Assembly: GCA_034638255.1 (NCBI GenBank)
Contig: JAWPGT010000004.1
Span: 1 to 64,000 of the forward strand
From: Coprinus comatus
Taxonomy: Eukaryota; Basidiomycota; Agaricomycetes; Agaricales; Agaricaceae
DNA length: 64,000 bases
Direction: 5' to 3'
Below the pieces are notes generated by a model. It was not told where the DNA came from. It did no database searches and saw only the letters and a program-made list of their open reading frames with translations. Position 1 is the stretch's first letter, and each line of letters opens with the position of its first letter. The position numbers were made by a program, and so were the translations under genes. Of the stretch, positions 45,111 through 56,038 are shown in pieces.

Positions 45111-47306
45111 CAGGGAGTGTCAAAAGAGACAGAAAAACTGATCATCAAACTGGAAAAAAAATTCCTCTGGGATGAAGGAAGAGCGACCATTAGCCTAGAA
45201 AGACTAAGAAAACCAATAGAAGAAGGTGGAAGAAAAATACTAGACATAAGTTACCGAAACAAAGCAGCCGAAACAATAAACATACAATCCTATCTAAAAA
45301 CAGGACCTGACCGTCCCCCATGGGCATATTTTGTGGACGAAATCCTAAGAAAAACTTTCGAACTAAAAGAAAACCAAAAAGTAGCTGATCCACGAATCAA
45401 CCCCTTCATTCAAAAATGGCCACCCATGAGTGGAGTAAGAAACCTACCAAGCCATACGAAAAGAATCTATACACTTGCGAAGAAACTAAATACTCGCCCA
45501 CTAATAAATAAAGCCTCAGAAAGAGTAAAGAACGAAATGCCCATATGGTACCACCCAGGCTACAAAAAAGGAACACAACAAAACGTGTACTCAAAAACAG
45601 CAATTCATCTAAGAACAAATCACAAAACTAAAACAGTTCAAGATGCGAACATACTAGCGAGAAGACTAAAAAGTGAATCACACATAAACGACCGAAAATG
45701 TAGTTGCATAGACTGCTCACAGGACAAAGAAACAGCAATTTGCAAAAACCCAAACAAATGCGCCCTCTTAGCATGGAAACTTCTAAGTCAGCTTGAAAAA
45801 GTATGGTCCCCAACACTCTTCAGTAAAGACCAAGCAATACCAAAGGAGGACGATCCGGAAGATAACACCTACCAAAACCAAAATAAAATATCAAACCTCG
45901 ATGACATCTTCCGAATAATGGTCCCGAAAAATGATACGAACACCTCACCACAAATGGACACAAACTACAACCAAATAACAACAGAAATAGGTCCCCCAAA
46001 TAGGAAACTAATATTATACACGGATGGGTCATGTACAAACAATGGTTTCGAAGAAGCAAAAGCAGGAGCAGGAATCTACGAAGCACAAAATAGTGAAAGA
46101 AATAGGGCAATCAGAGTAAAAAGCGACAAACCAACAAACAATGAAGTGGAACTCTTTGCAATCAAAACAGTACTAGAAATGACAGAAACAAACAGAGAAG
46201 TAGAAATAAGAACAGACTCCAAATATGTAATAAACGTGCTCACAAAAAAAGCAAATGACATGGAAAACGATGGGTGGACAAAAGTAAAAAATAAAGAACT
46301 AATGAAAGAAACGATAAACCTACTCAGAGGCAGAACGGCTAAAACGACATTCAACTGGGTAAAAGGACACAGTGGAAATATAGGAAACGAAGAAGCAGAC
46401 AGACTGGCAAACCTAGGAGCGAATTCCCCCCTACAATTAGGCCCACAAACAAAAGCAAAAAACACAATTACGGAGGGACTAATACTCTCAAAAGCTACAC
46501 AATCCAAAATCTATCACAACCTAATAGAAAACAGCCCTCCAGAAAAAGAAGTAAAATGTGACAAAATGATAAAAAGAACCAAGCAAGACCTGGGAATCCC
46601 AAACGACCTTCACCCAAACAGCAAACAAATTTGGAAGTCCCTAAGGAAGAGCAAAAACCTCAACAAAAAACAAAAAGAATATTTCTACAAATCCCTCAAA
46701 GGAGCGCAAAAAATAGGTGATTACTGGGAAAACATACCAGATTGCTCGGAAAGAGGTCTTTGCCCACCATGCGACTCCAGTGAAGACTTAGAACACACCC
46801 TGACAAGATGCCAAATACCGGGACAAGAAGAAGCATGGAATGTAGCCAGAGAAATATGGGGTACAAATAATGAATACCCATGGAGAAAACCAGAACTAGG
46901 AGAAATCCTAGGTTGTGCAGCAACCGTAATAAGAGATCAACAAGGAAGAATCAACGCCGGTAAAACACGACTCTGGCAAATACTGCTAGCTGAAACAGCG
47001 TACACCATATGGACCGTAAGATGTACCAGAGTCATCGAGCACGAAAATGAAGAAGCAAAGTGGCCAAAGACACAGGAAATAAGGGCGATTATGGAGGCAA
47101 AAATAAACAAAAGAATAAGGAACGACTGCATAGCAACAAACATTAAAAGATTCAAAAAGAAAGCCATAAGCGCGAGCATAGTAAAAAGAACGTGGAAAGG
47201 CATGTTAAAAAATGAAGAAAACCTACCAGTCGATTGGTTTAAAAGACCCGGGGTTTTAGTGGGTATACGCCTAAGTCAAACCATGCCGATACTGGACAAT
47301 GGTTAA
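45111..47306 (+). CDS. LINE ORF2 3' fragment: RT connection region, RNase H, zinc knuckle (no own start)
   Basis: Open for about 730 codons from the element junction to the stop at 47304-47306. It begins KLEKKFLWDEGRATISLERL with KPIEEGG, the post-RT thumb/connection block of LINE polymerases. The RNase H domain has all catalytic positions: ILYTDGSCTNNG (Asp), NNEVELFAIKTV (Glu), VEIRTDSKYVI (Asp) and WVKGHSGNIGNEEADRLAN (His, Asp). The end carries LCPPCDSSEDLEHTLTRC, a C-x2-C-x8-H-x4-C knuckle like the zf-RVT of plant and fungal LINEs. An earlier Cys cluster (KCSCIDCSQDKETAICKNPN) is also present. There is no ATG near the 5' edge, so it is unlikely to be translated on its own except by read-in from a flanking promoter. 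A dead-on-arrival copy, though with an undamaged frame. Confidence 0.92.
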   Translation, partial: QGVSKETEKLIIKLEKKFLWDEGRATISLERLRKPIEEGGRKILDISYRNKAAETINIQSYLKTGPDRPPWAYFVDEILRKTFELKENQKVADPRINPFIQKWPPMSGVRNLPSHTKRIYTLAKKLNTRPLINKASERVKNEMPIWYHPGYKKGTQQNVYSKTAIHLRTNHKTKTVQDANILARRLKSESHINDRKCSCIDCSQDKETAICKNPNKCALLAWKLLSQLEKVWSPTLFSKDQAIPKEDDPEDNTYQNQNKISNLDDIFRIMVPKNDTNTSPQMDTNYNQITTEIGPPNRKLILYTDGSCTNNGFEEAKAGAGIYEAQNSERNRAIRVKSDKPTNNEVELFAIKTVLEMTETNREVEIRTDSKYVINVLTKKANDMENDGWTKVKNKELMKETINLLRGRTAKTTFNWVKGHSGNIGNEEADRLANLGANSPLQLGPQTKAKNTITEGLILSKATQSKIYHNLIENSPPEKEVKCDKMIKRTKQDLGIPNDLHPNSKQIWKSLRKSKNLNKKQKEYFYKSLKGAQKIGDYWENIPDCSERGLCPPCDSSEDLEHTLTRCQIPGQEEAWNVAREIWGTNNEYPWRKPELGEILGCAATVIRDQQGRINAGKTRLWQILLAETAYTIWTVRCTRVIEHENEEAKWPKTQEIRAIMEAKINKRIRNDCIATNIKRFKKKAISASIVKRTWKGMLKNEENLPVDWFKRPGVLVGIRLSQTMPILDNG

Positions 47307-47429
47307 TCGGAGTCCCACACTGCCTCTGGTGTGCGCAAAGCATTTCCCCGGGGGCGGACAGCGTAAAACGTTGCATTAAGCTAAGCACAGGAACTGACAT
47401 GGTCAGTAGAATGTGTCTCACGCTCCACC

Positions 47430-47455
47430 AAAAAAAAAAAAAAAAAAAAAAAAAA
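47430..47455 (+). other. Poly-A tail of the LINE (26 A)
   Basis: A run of 26 A sits directly before the right target duplication. It marks target-primed reverse transcription from a polyadenylated RNA. Confidence 0.93.
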
Positions 47456-47467
47456 GAGTATCCCCTC
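47454..47467 (+). repeat. Right target-site duplication of the LINE
   Basis: AAGAGTATCCCCTC, identical to 45097-45110. The host sequence resumes with AATTAACGG at 47468. Confidence 0.9.
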
Positions 47468-47667
47468 AATTAACGGTAAAATCATATGGAAACAGCAGTA
47501 GAGATACTCCTATTGCCCATCATGAGATACATTTTAGTAAGAGATTCTGTGATCTAAGGGTGCGGTGAGATGTGAGTTCTGTGTGAGTTGCTTAGCTAAA
47601 GCATCTCGTGACCTGGAAATAACAGATAGCATAGTCACGTGCCTGTCCTCTCGCTGACAGAACTTAA

Positions 47668-50491
47668 ATGGATTCTTCTCCTCCACTCATCTTCAAGAAG
47701 AAAACTAAGTCAAAACCACTTCAACGCAAAAGGGAGAGCTCTCCAGATGACTCTGAACCTAAAATAAACACAAACGGCGGAGAGGGTGAGGAGGAAACTC
47801 CAAGTACGCTAGCGATGAGGTTGAAGACAAAAATCAAGAGAAATAAACTCAAATCGAAGTTGAGTTTTGGTGGAGACGAAGAGGTATGTAAATTCATTGT
47901 ATTTTGATACAGGCATGTCTGATTGCAAGTAGGAGGGAAGCGGAGAAGTATTCCAGCTTAAAAAGTCGAGACTGAGTCAGAAACTTTCCTTGGGCAAGAA
48001 TTCTACGTGAGTATCAATTGTGCTTACGCGTCTTCATGCTGATTACGATATGTTAGGATCCCTCCAAATCTTGACCAGGCATCTATTACGCCTAGTTCTG
48101 GACCCAGATATGACGAAAGCATATCTCAATGAACTGAAAGCAAGTACACCATCTACAAGACCTGTAGCAATGGCAGAATCTGCTGCAATGTCATTGATTG
48201 ATGATTCTTTAACTATACCAGCCATGGACGTCGATACGGGTATGCCCTTCCTGTATAATGACAGACAATTATCAGCACTAACCCACATTACAAGATATGA
48301 CTACCACTATACCTTCTGAATCGTTGATCCAGACCGCCAAGGAAAAACGAGAACGTCTCCGAAAAACAGGTGTATCAATAGAAGATGATTATATCTCACT
48401 GTCATTGACACGGCGTGAGGATGTCGACCAAGGTCCACATCCAGACTCGCGCCTGGTGAGAGAAGAGGATGAACTTGGTGAAGGTGAAGATGGTATGTGT
48501 ATGTATATTCTATGCAGAGGTCGGATTAAATTTATGTTTCATATCTCTGTAGAGTTTGCGGAGTTTACTAGTGCACAAGAACGAATAGCTCTGGGGAAGA
48601 AAAGTAGAAAGAAAGAGGCTGCACAACGTCGGGAAACTATGAAGGAAATGATTGAGGATGTGTACGCTTTGCCTTATGACCCTCATTTCCGTTTTGTTCT
48701 AATCAAAATATAGTGAGGAAGAGGATGAAGAAACAATACAATGGGAACAAGAACAACTAAGAAGAGGTGGCCATAGAACGCTAGATACAGGTTCTGTTCA
48801 AGTCAAGAAAGTCTACAAACCAGCACCAAGTACGTTTCCTTTATCCCTCATTCCCGTCAACAGATTAGAATTCTTACTTCCTAAATAGTCCCATCAACCA
48901 CGCCAATACCTACATTGCCTCCTGCGCTTGCTCGCCTATCCGAACAATTGGCCAAACTGACTACTTCGCATGCTAACAACACCGCTGCGCTTAATAACAT
49001 CGCACTCGAGCGAGAACAAGTTAATGAACGAGAAAAGGAGATGCGTGAAATGGTTGGCAAAGCTGAGGAAAAACGTGCGTGGTTTGACAGTTTCAAAGAA
49101 TGGGTAGAGAGTGTTGCTGGTTTCCTCGATGAAAAGGTAATACGATTTTTCCTATGATTGCGCATATACTTACTCCTCTAAGTACCCAATGCTAGAGAAG
49201 CTGGAGGAAGATTATCTTTCGCTTCTACAGGAACGTTACGACTTAATTGCTCAACGAAGACGAGCTGAAGATGATGATGACCTTGTCACTTTCCTCGGCG
49301 CGCTTCCAGAACCACCGATAGAATCTGCAGAACTAGATGAACTTGGTCGAAACACACCCAAACCAACACAAGCTACAGTACGCCGCGAACGGCGCGTCGC
49401 CCGACTTGAACGTCGACAACTACGTTTACAACGATTAGACAGAGAGGAAGACGAAGAGGGCTATTCTACTGATGCGTCCTTACCTGACGAAGATTTGGAG
49501 GCATACACAGAAGCTGTGACTTCTCTCGCTTCGCGTACCAAAGGAGTTCTAGCTGATGTGAGAGCAGAGGAGTTCCGTGATCCTGGGAAGGGAAGATGGA
49601 GCACATGGCGTCAACTGTATAGAGATATATATGTTAACGCTTGGGGTGGTTTGGGCGTAGTGAATGTGTGGGAATTCTGGGTACGCTTGGAAATAGTCGG
49701 ATGGGATTGTATGGAGGTGAGTTTTGCTCGCTCAAGGAAAGGCGGGTCTCAAGAATGTTATCAGGACCGACGCAGTCTTGATAGCTTCAAATGGTATAAG
49801 GGATTGTATGCGTATTCGAGACCGAATGGAGACGAAGAACTAGGTTCTGATGGAGACCTCGTTGCTTCAATGATTTCTACTGCCGTGATACCTAGATTAT
49901 GCAAGGTGATTGAAAGCGGTGGCTTCGATGCATATTCAACACAACATGTGACACGATTTATCCACCTACTCGAGGAAATCGAAGCTACTATGGAAGGAGA
50001 AGATACTTCTAAACTTCAGGTGTGTACTGTGATTTTTCGCAAAATATCATCTTATTCAGCCCTTTCATGAAAAGAATCTCAGGAAATCCGCCTTCACCCT
50101 TTTCCAGAAGACTGTTGACGAAACGGGTAGCCTTGTAGAAAAACATCATACAATAGCCAAGGGACCTGCACCATTCAATCCTGAAGCTATCCCTGCCCGT
50201 CGAAGATTCTTGGCCAGGCGTGTGAAGCTACTGAAAAATTTACTGAGATGGCGGAAGTTCGCCGGAGAGCATTATGGGATTAAGTTGCTGATTACTCGTT
50301 TAGTGGATGATTATATGCTAAGGATCGCCGAAAGTGGTTGGGAAGTTGGAGGTGAGGATGTGGCAAGAAATGTGGGTTTGCAATATTATTGTGTTGTGTT
50401 TATGAACTGACTTAAGCTACGGCAGGTTGCGAACATGTTACCAAAGGATCTAGTTACGATTCAATTAAGACAGAGGCTTAGTCTTCCTTAA
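47668..50491 (+). CDS. GCF-C domain protein (PAXBP1/GCFC2-like, spliceosome-associated)
   Basis: Nuclear protein of the GCFC family, tied to intron-lariat spliceosome disassembly and gene regulation. The start at 47668 gives MDSSPPLIFKKKTKSKPLQR and an acidic/basic disordered N-terminus with KSKLSFGGDEE and KKSRLSQKLSLGK, two related motifs separated by an intron. A helical region follows: SLIQTAKEKRERLRKTG, then EDDYISLSL and LALGKKSRKK-like FTSAQERIALGKKSRKKEAA. Next are EEEDEETIQWEQEQLRRGGH and a coiled coil (LARLSEQLAKLTTSHANNTA). The GCF-C domain proper includes EEFRDPGKGRWSTWRQLYRD and YVNAWGGLGVVNVWEFWVRL, SLDSFKWYKGLYAY and ALPYD-type ends. It terminates LPKDLVTIQLRQRLSLP at 50491. 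Many short introns. It is divergent from the Rad60-like gene; without the LINE about 330 bases would separate the starts. Confidence 0.85.
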
Positions 50492-52104
50492 TTTTGCTTT
50501 TCTCCCATCTCTTTTTATTTATTTTGGGACAAAATTTGTAACTTGCCCGACAGGTAAATCCTTAATCTCAGGTACCTGGGATTGAGACTGACCACATGCT
50601 AGGTGTGATTAAATGTGGATAATTAATATCCTAAACTTCCTATCCCGGGCAAGACTGGCTTTATGTCGGTCAGGCGTCAGCGTCATTACCAGGCTGACGC
50701 CTCAAATTGTCTCGGAAAAGTAATCTCCTGAAGCCTTAAATGACCAAGATGACTGGGCTTTACCTTGTCAAATACAAGCCATCGTGGTTCGTTCCGCTGT
50801 CAGATATCTTTCTCATATTCGTTGTATTTCGGTCACCCAATATAGCTGATTTTCTGATAACCATTGACCATCAGTTTCGAGGAAAGTCGAAGCGAATGAT
50901 CCCATTCAAAAGAACTATCACTCGAAAAGAAGCATAGTTGCAACGTATGGCGCGCTTCGGAATATATATGACGGTAGGTGATAACCCCTAGACCTCAAAG
51001 CTTCTGGGACAAGGCGAGGGATTTTTTCCTAGTACTGATTATCAGCCGCTAAACTTGCCATTTGAAAGTATATTGAAAGCTAATTTCAGATTTCAGACCA
51101 GTTTATGTCTAAAATCACAAAAGAAAAGGAAAACTACAGCTATTCTCGACACAGCCTCCCAAATTATATCAGAACCCCAAAGCACTCCACTAAAGTACCC
51201 CACATGAATTGCTTAATTGGTACATCCCAGAATTCTTTTGGATAAAATCTTCTCAGTACTAAATGAAAACCTCATGAACAGGCTCGACATCACATATGGA
51301 ACGGAACATGATTTTTTCACACCTATAGCATTTGCCAATATCACTCCTGGGAATCAAGACCCCAATTTATCCCTCCTGGACTCCCCACATCGACAGTCAG
51401 CGCATGACGATAGCAACATTATCATTGAATGTCCGTGTTAATCGCAAAGGAGATGTGTTCCTCCTGGTTTGAGGACCCCCTCCTTCCCCTGTTTTATCCC
51501 TTAAAAGCTCAGTCGATGCAACGAGGTTGAACAGAACCAGGAGTTGAATTTAGGTCTGAAAAAGAAAACTCGGTATGATCTTTCAATTGCCTTAAACTCG
51601 TGATATATTATCGGTTTTAACCCAATCAAACCGACCAGACTACGCGATTTACTGCAGCCCAGGTTTCATAAGAGAAGCGCTAAGAACCATCATTTAAGCA
51701 TCTAACAATCCCAAGTATTCTTAGGTATGTAGTCATATGCTTATTCTCTCACTTCTCCATCAGAAATACAACCTGGTTTCGTGTGCTTAATTTTACTTTC
51801 GGGGTTGCCCCCGCATCTGGGCATTTCCCCAGGTTCCCCCCTCCCTCCAGTGAGGGTGGATGAATGTCCTTTTCTATGTTCTTACCTAACTTCGTACGCT
51901 TCTACAAGTTGAACTTTCCACCCTTACAACTAATCCACATCAGATTGAGCCTTGTCTTATAATTGAGTGGTCTCCATTTTATAATTATCACTTTGGTCGG
52001 TCCGTAAACTCCCCACGATCTGATTCAAAAGAAGCTTAATACCTTATGACAGTTTCTTCTCCCCCTACTCTTTCGTACTTAGAGCCAAAACACTGTCGGG
52101 TTCA
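50492..52104. other. Intergenic region with inverted repeat
   Basis: About 1.6 kb without a recognisable gene. It contains a near-palindrome around CAGGTACCTG (about 50568-50577) and a stem-loop at 50672-50702. The last 400 bases, rich in C and T (for example CCCCAGGTTCCCCCCTCCCT near 51830), are probably the aquaporin promoter and leader. Short frames such as 50740-50937 and 51217-51441 show no family signal. Confidence 0.45.
50672..50702. repeat. Perfect 10-bp inverted repeat with 11-base loop
   Basis: AGGCGTCAGC (50672-50681) pairs with GCTGACGCCT (50693-50702). It lies about 180 bases after the GCF-C stop. It could be a 3' hairpin or the end of a tiny degenerate element. Confidence 0.7.
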
Positions 52105-53527
52105 ATGGAGAAGGATTCAGCAAGTAGTTTTGTCAAGTCAACCACAAGCGATGATCAAATCACCGGGATGGAAATGACGGTGGATTACCCCAATCGGTGG
52201 GCTAAATTTCGGTAAGTTCAATTTTGAGATAGTTGATTTAGGGAAAATTTGTCTGACTTATTGCACTTCTACCATCCAAATCCTTTACTGTGGGACCTGT
52301 TCTGATCGCAGTTCGATAATCCGGGAACCTGCTGCAGAATTCTTGGGCATAGCGATATTGGTCATCTTTGGTACTGGTGTGGATTGTCAAGTCGTTTTAT
52401 CTCAACACCCGGCTGTTGCTTCATTCCCTCAAGGTGTAAGTTGAGGATGTTGTCTCCAAAATCGACTATGGGCTCATTGATTGATGTTGACGTCAGAATT
52501 ACCTATCCCTGAACTTCGGCTGGGCTGTTGGTGTCGCGATGGGTGTACATGTTGCTGGTGGGATTTCTGGTGCTCATATCAACCCCGCTGTATGTGTATG
52601 TATAACGTTAATACGGTAGGGGATTAACGAAGAAATAACTATAGGTAACAATAGCTCTCGCTACTTTCAGAGGATTCCCATGGAAGAAAGTTCCGGTATG
52701 TGATCACATGACCGTTTTATCATCGAGCCATACATAACTGACGTTGTTCTTAGATCTATATCATTGCTCAAGTGCTTGGAGCGTTGACAGGATCAGCATT
52801 AGTTTACGCCAACTATATTCACGCAATTGATGTTGTTGAAGGAGGGAGACATATTCGAACATTGGGCACTGCCGGTTTGTTCTCCACCTACGCTGTACGT
52901 CAAGGCATCTACCTTTTCCCGCATCTCTGTACTTACTATATGTTCCAGGCTAGCTATATGACCCACGTTTCTGCTTTCTTCTCCGAATATTTTGCAGCGG
53001 CGGTTATGATGTTGTCTATCCTTGCTTTCGGCGACGCCAATAACTTACCAGCACCAGCGGGAACAGGACCTATCGTACTGTTCCTCTTGATCCTTGGTAT
53101 TGGCGCGGCATTAGGCATGGAGACTGGCTATGCAATTAACCCTGCTAGAGACTTGGGACCGAGGCTTATGACCGCTATGGTTGGTTATGGACGGCAGGTG
53201 TTTACTTTCAGAAAGTAAGCCCATTTATACAGAATAAAACCGAGATTCACTTGCTAATAATGACAAACAGTCAATATTGGATTTGGTGTCCTATTCTGGC
53301 CCCAATATTGGGTTGTCTGTCGGGCGCATTCGTGTATGATGCTTTCGTGTTCGTGGGAGAAGAGAGTATCATGAATAAACCGTGAGTGTTTAACTCTTGT
53401 CATCGACGTCGTTGGTGTTCATGATTTCTTTAGGGATTCAAAGGCTAAAGCGAGAGCAATGCATGCTAGGCATTCAACACAGAGACATAAAGCCACAGCT
53501 AGTCCAGGGGCCGAAGATGTCGCATAA
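52105..53527 (+). CDS. Aquaglyceroporin (MIP family)
   Basis: Six-helix plasma-membrane channel for water/glycerol. The start at 52105 gives a short polar N-terminus (MEKDSASSFVKSTTSDDQIT). Helix 1 is EPAAEFLGIAILVIFGTGVD. NYLSLNFGWAVGVAMGVHVA leads to the first half-helix SGAHINPAVTIAL, split by an intron at NPA. YIIAQVLGALTGSALVYANY and FFSEYFAAAVMMLSILAFGD follow. The second pore motif is GYAINPARDLGPR; the Asp after NPAR marks the glycerol-conducting subgroup. ILAPILGCLSGAFVYDAFVF is the last helix, and a short basic tail ends EDVA. Length and topology are usual for fungal aquaglyceroporins. At least six short introns. Confidence 0.95.
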
Positions 53528-54995
53528 AGAATGATACTGGCTGAGCTTTTATAAGTTCTCGTTTCTGATTTGGTCCTTTTTTTGGCTTGGGATTCTTGGA
53601 CTTTTTATAGCCAGCCGAAGTCAGTTTTGGTTTTCTTCGCTTTGTTTCATCACTGCAATTTGTCGTACATGTATTGAAAATATGACATTGTCTATGAGCA
53701 TTTCACCAACTTACATTTATACCGCGGTATATCGGACAGTTCATGCATAGATTGCAAAAATATATTAGGGTCCTGGGTCAGTTTCAGGGGAGTCAGTTTC
53801 GGGGAAGAGAGGGGGAAAAGAGGAAGAGAGGGTTCCAAGTTTCAAGTTCAGGGACCTGGCAGAGTGGATAGGGTATAATCCGATTTCTCATGCAATCCAA
53901 ACTTTCATCGATGGCTTTGATCTCTGCTACATTCTATCTCTGATTAGATGAGTAGATGATCCCTAGAAATAAACGTAGATACTGGAGTACGAGCAAGAAT
54001 TGTAACCCGGGGTTTACAAGTGCCCTACCAAGAAGCGACGCGTAGCTGAGGTACTTCCTTCAAGACTCGGGTAATGGTACAATGTTGAACTAAATATAGA
54101 GGCCCAATAACTGAGAGTGTAGTAGCCACATCTAAACCACACTGTGATGGTTTATATCGGAGGTGTTGCAATAACCGAGGAACAAACCAATAAAAGGATA
54201 CGAAAGATGGTTATTATTAAGAATGACGAATAAACGAAGGGTAAGCAGGACAAGTTTAAAAGGATGGAAACGCTTCGCGTAAAGTGGATTTGAAGTGGAG
54301 ATGGCTAACCGATGTTCAACGACCAGTCAGCGTCGAAACGCTCAACATAGAGTCGCCCAAGGTACCAGCGAAGCGACAAGGAGCTGATTTGTGCTGATGA
54401 GATGTTGAGATAAGAATGTATGTATTTTTGTATATGGTGGTTTTGATCATTTGTTCAATCACGCGAACATAGCTTTCTTCATTAGACCATTATGTTCGAC
54501 TCTTCTCCGCAGTTCTATTTAGTTCTAAGTTCCAAGATCACAGCGGAGTTGTGGGTCAACGATTCTCAATCCCCATCTAAGAAGGTGCCTCATGGTATAG
54601 TTGGACATGTTCTAAATATAGACTCAAAATCTGACAACCTGTAAAACTTGGTGCTCTTGCTCTATCCGTAATGGCCGGTAATGGAAAGGCCCTAGCGATA
54701 TGATGTTTACAGACGCATAAACGTCCAAATCCGCTACTTGGCATGATATAGCTGCCTGCCGATTGCCGATACGGTATACGCGTACACCCTTGTACTTGTC
54801 CATGGATATGTCGGAAACGAATGTTAGAATTCAATGGCAAATTTACGACTACGACCCACAATAAGATCAAATGAATAGGGTTGTGGTAGTATAAGAAGGG
54901 TCTTTTTCTGTGGTTGGAACATAACAGAAACAACAGTTTCGACTCTCATACACAGTTCTACAAATCTTCTCTCAACTCATCTAACCATCTACAAC
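53528..54995. other. Intergenic region, no gene recognised
   Basis: About 1.5 kb. It starts with the aquaporin 3' flank (T-rich), then AT-rich sequence. A 118-codon minus-strand frame at 54577-54933 is unconvincing and overlaps the likely promoter of the dehydrogenase. The last 60 bases are a pyrimidine-rich leader (CTTCTCTCAACTCATCTAAC) before the start at 54996. Confidence 0.4.
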
Positions 54996-55964
54996 ATGTC
55001 TGACAAGAAAGTCGTCCTCATCACCGGTATGGCGGTCGCTTCACTTTCATTTATTGGCACTTACTGATGGATCTGTTTATCTAGGTGCTAACGCTGGTAT
55101 TGGCTTTGAATTGACCAAGTTGATTGGAACCCAGCCTGGATACAAAATCTGGGTCGCTGCCAGGACTCCAGCCAACGGCGAGGAGGCAGTGTTAGTTTTA
55201 TGTTCTTTCAGCTTGATATGCTCGGTGAAGCTAACTGGCGGATAGAAAAACCCTCAAGGCACAAGGCATTGATGCTCATTTCGTCCAGTTGGACGTCACC
55301 GATCTGGCTTCTATCCAGAAGGCCAAGGAGGTCGTCGAGAAGGCCGATGGCAGGATCGATATCTTGGTCAACAATGCTGGTATGTGCTTCTTTCCCTCAC
55401 CTGGACATACGCTCATCGTGGTTCTGGACAATAGGTATTGCCCACTTTGCGGAGAACCAAAATGCACTCACAGGTAGCCTGGACATTGTCCGGGACTGCT
55501 TTGAGACCAACTACTATGGCTTGATCCGCGCGAATCAAACTTTGGTCCCGCTCGTTAAAGCTGCGGCTAAGGCTAAAGGACATGCTGTCATTGTCAATGT
55601 AACCTCCGACATGTCATCCACCGCCTTCCAGGCACGCCCGGGTCAAGGCTACCATCTCATCGGATACAACGGCAGCAAGGCTGCAGCCAACTCTTATACT
55701 GTTTCATTGGCGCAGGAGTTGAAGGCTGACGGGATCAAAGTCAACTCTGTGACACCTGGTTACACATCCACCAAATTGAACTACTTCGGTGAAGGTGGAA
55801 AGAGTGTTGTCGATGGTGCCAAATCCGTCCTCCGCTTCGCCTTGATCGATAAGGACGGACCTACTTGTGAGTGTTCTTTGGATATAATATACTAATGCAC
55901 TTAACTGACTCTGATGATTCCAGGCCTACTCTTCGACGAGCACGGCAAGCAATTCGCTTGGTAA
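54996..55964 (+). CDS. Short-chain dehydrogenase/reductase (classical SDR)
   Basis: NAD(P)-dependent oxidoreductase, cytosolic. MSDKKVVLITG joins over an intron to ANAGIGFELTKLIG, giving the TGxxxGIG cofactor loop. FVQLDVTDLASIQKAKEVVE supplies the acidic DVT position, and RIDILVNNAG the NNAG motif. The active site is VIVNVTSDMSS (Ser) and YNGSKAAANSYTVSLAQELK (YxxxK). KVNSVTPGYTSTKLNYFGEG is the PG motif. It ends LLFDEHGKQFAW, a C-terminus found in carbonyl-reductase-like fungal SDRs. Four short introns. Two Tyr-like positions (YHLIGYNGSK) make the exact catalytic Tyr clear as the one four residues before Lys. Substrate unknown. C-rich codon use suggests good expression. Confidence 0.92.
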
Positions 55965-56038
55965 ATGTTTGATGATCATGGGAAGACGGTAAATAATTAG
56001 CCATAATAGTAATTACATACTCCTCTTGTACCTCTGCC

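Larger units (their letters stand above)
45111..47455 (+). mobile_element. 5'-truncated non-LTR retrotransposon (LINE) with poly-A tail
   Basis: The insertion is bounded by a perfect 14-base target duplication and ends in 26 consecutive A (47430-47455). It holds the 3' part of a LINE polyprotein: the region after the reverse-transcriptase core, an RNase H domain and a C-terminal CCHC-like knuckle. The reverse-transcriptase catalytic region and endonuclease are absent. The open frame runs straight to the left junction, as expected from incomplete reverse transcription. The short 3' UTR (47307-47429) follows the stop. The sense strand is conspicuously A-rich and unlike the host genes. An intact frame, exact duplication and uninterrupted tail point to a recent insertion. 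It sits between the divergent Rad60-like and GCF-C genes. Confidence 0.95.

Noticed and set aside
54577..54933. 118-codon minus-strand frame
   Set aside because: No family resemblance, and it overlaps the promoter of the dehydrogenase. Possible but unsupported.
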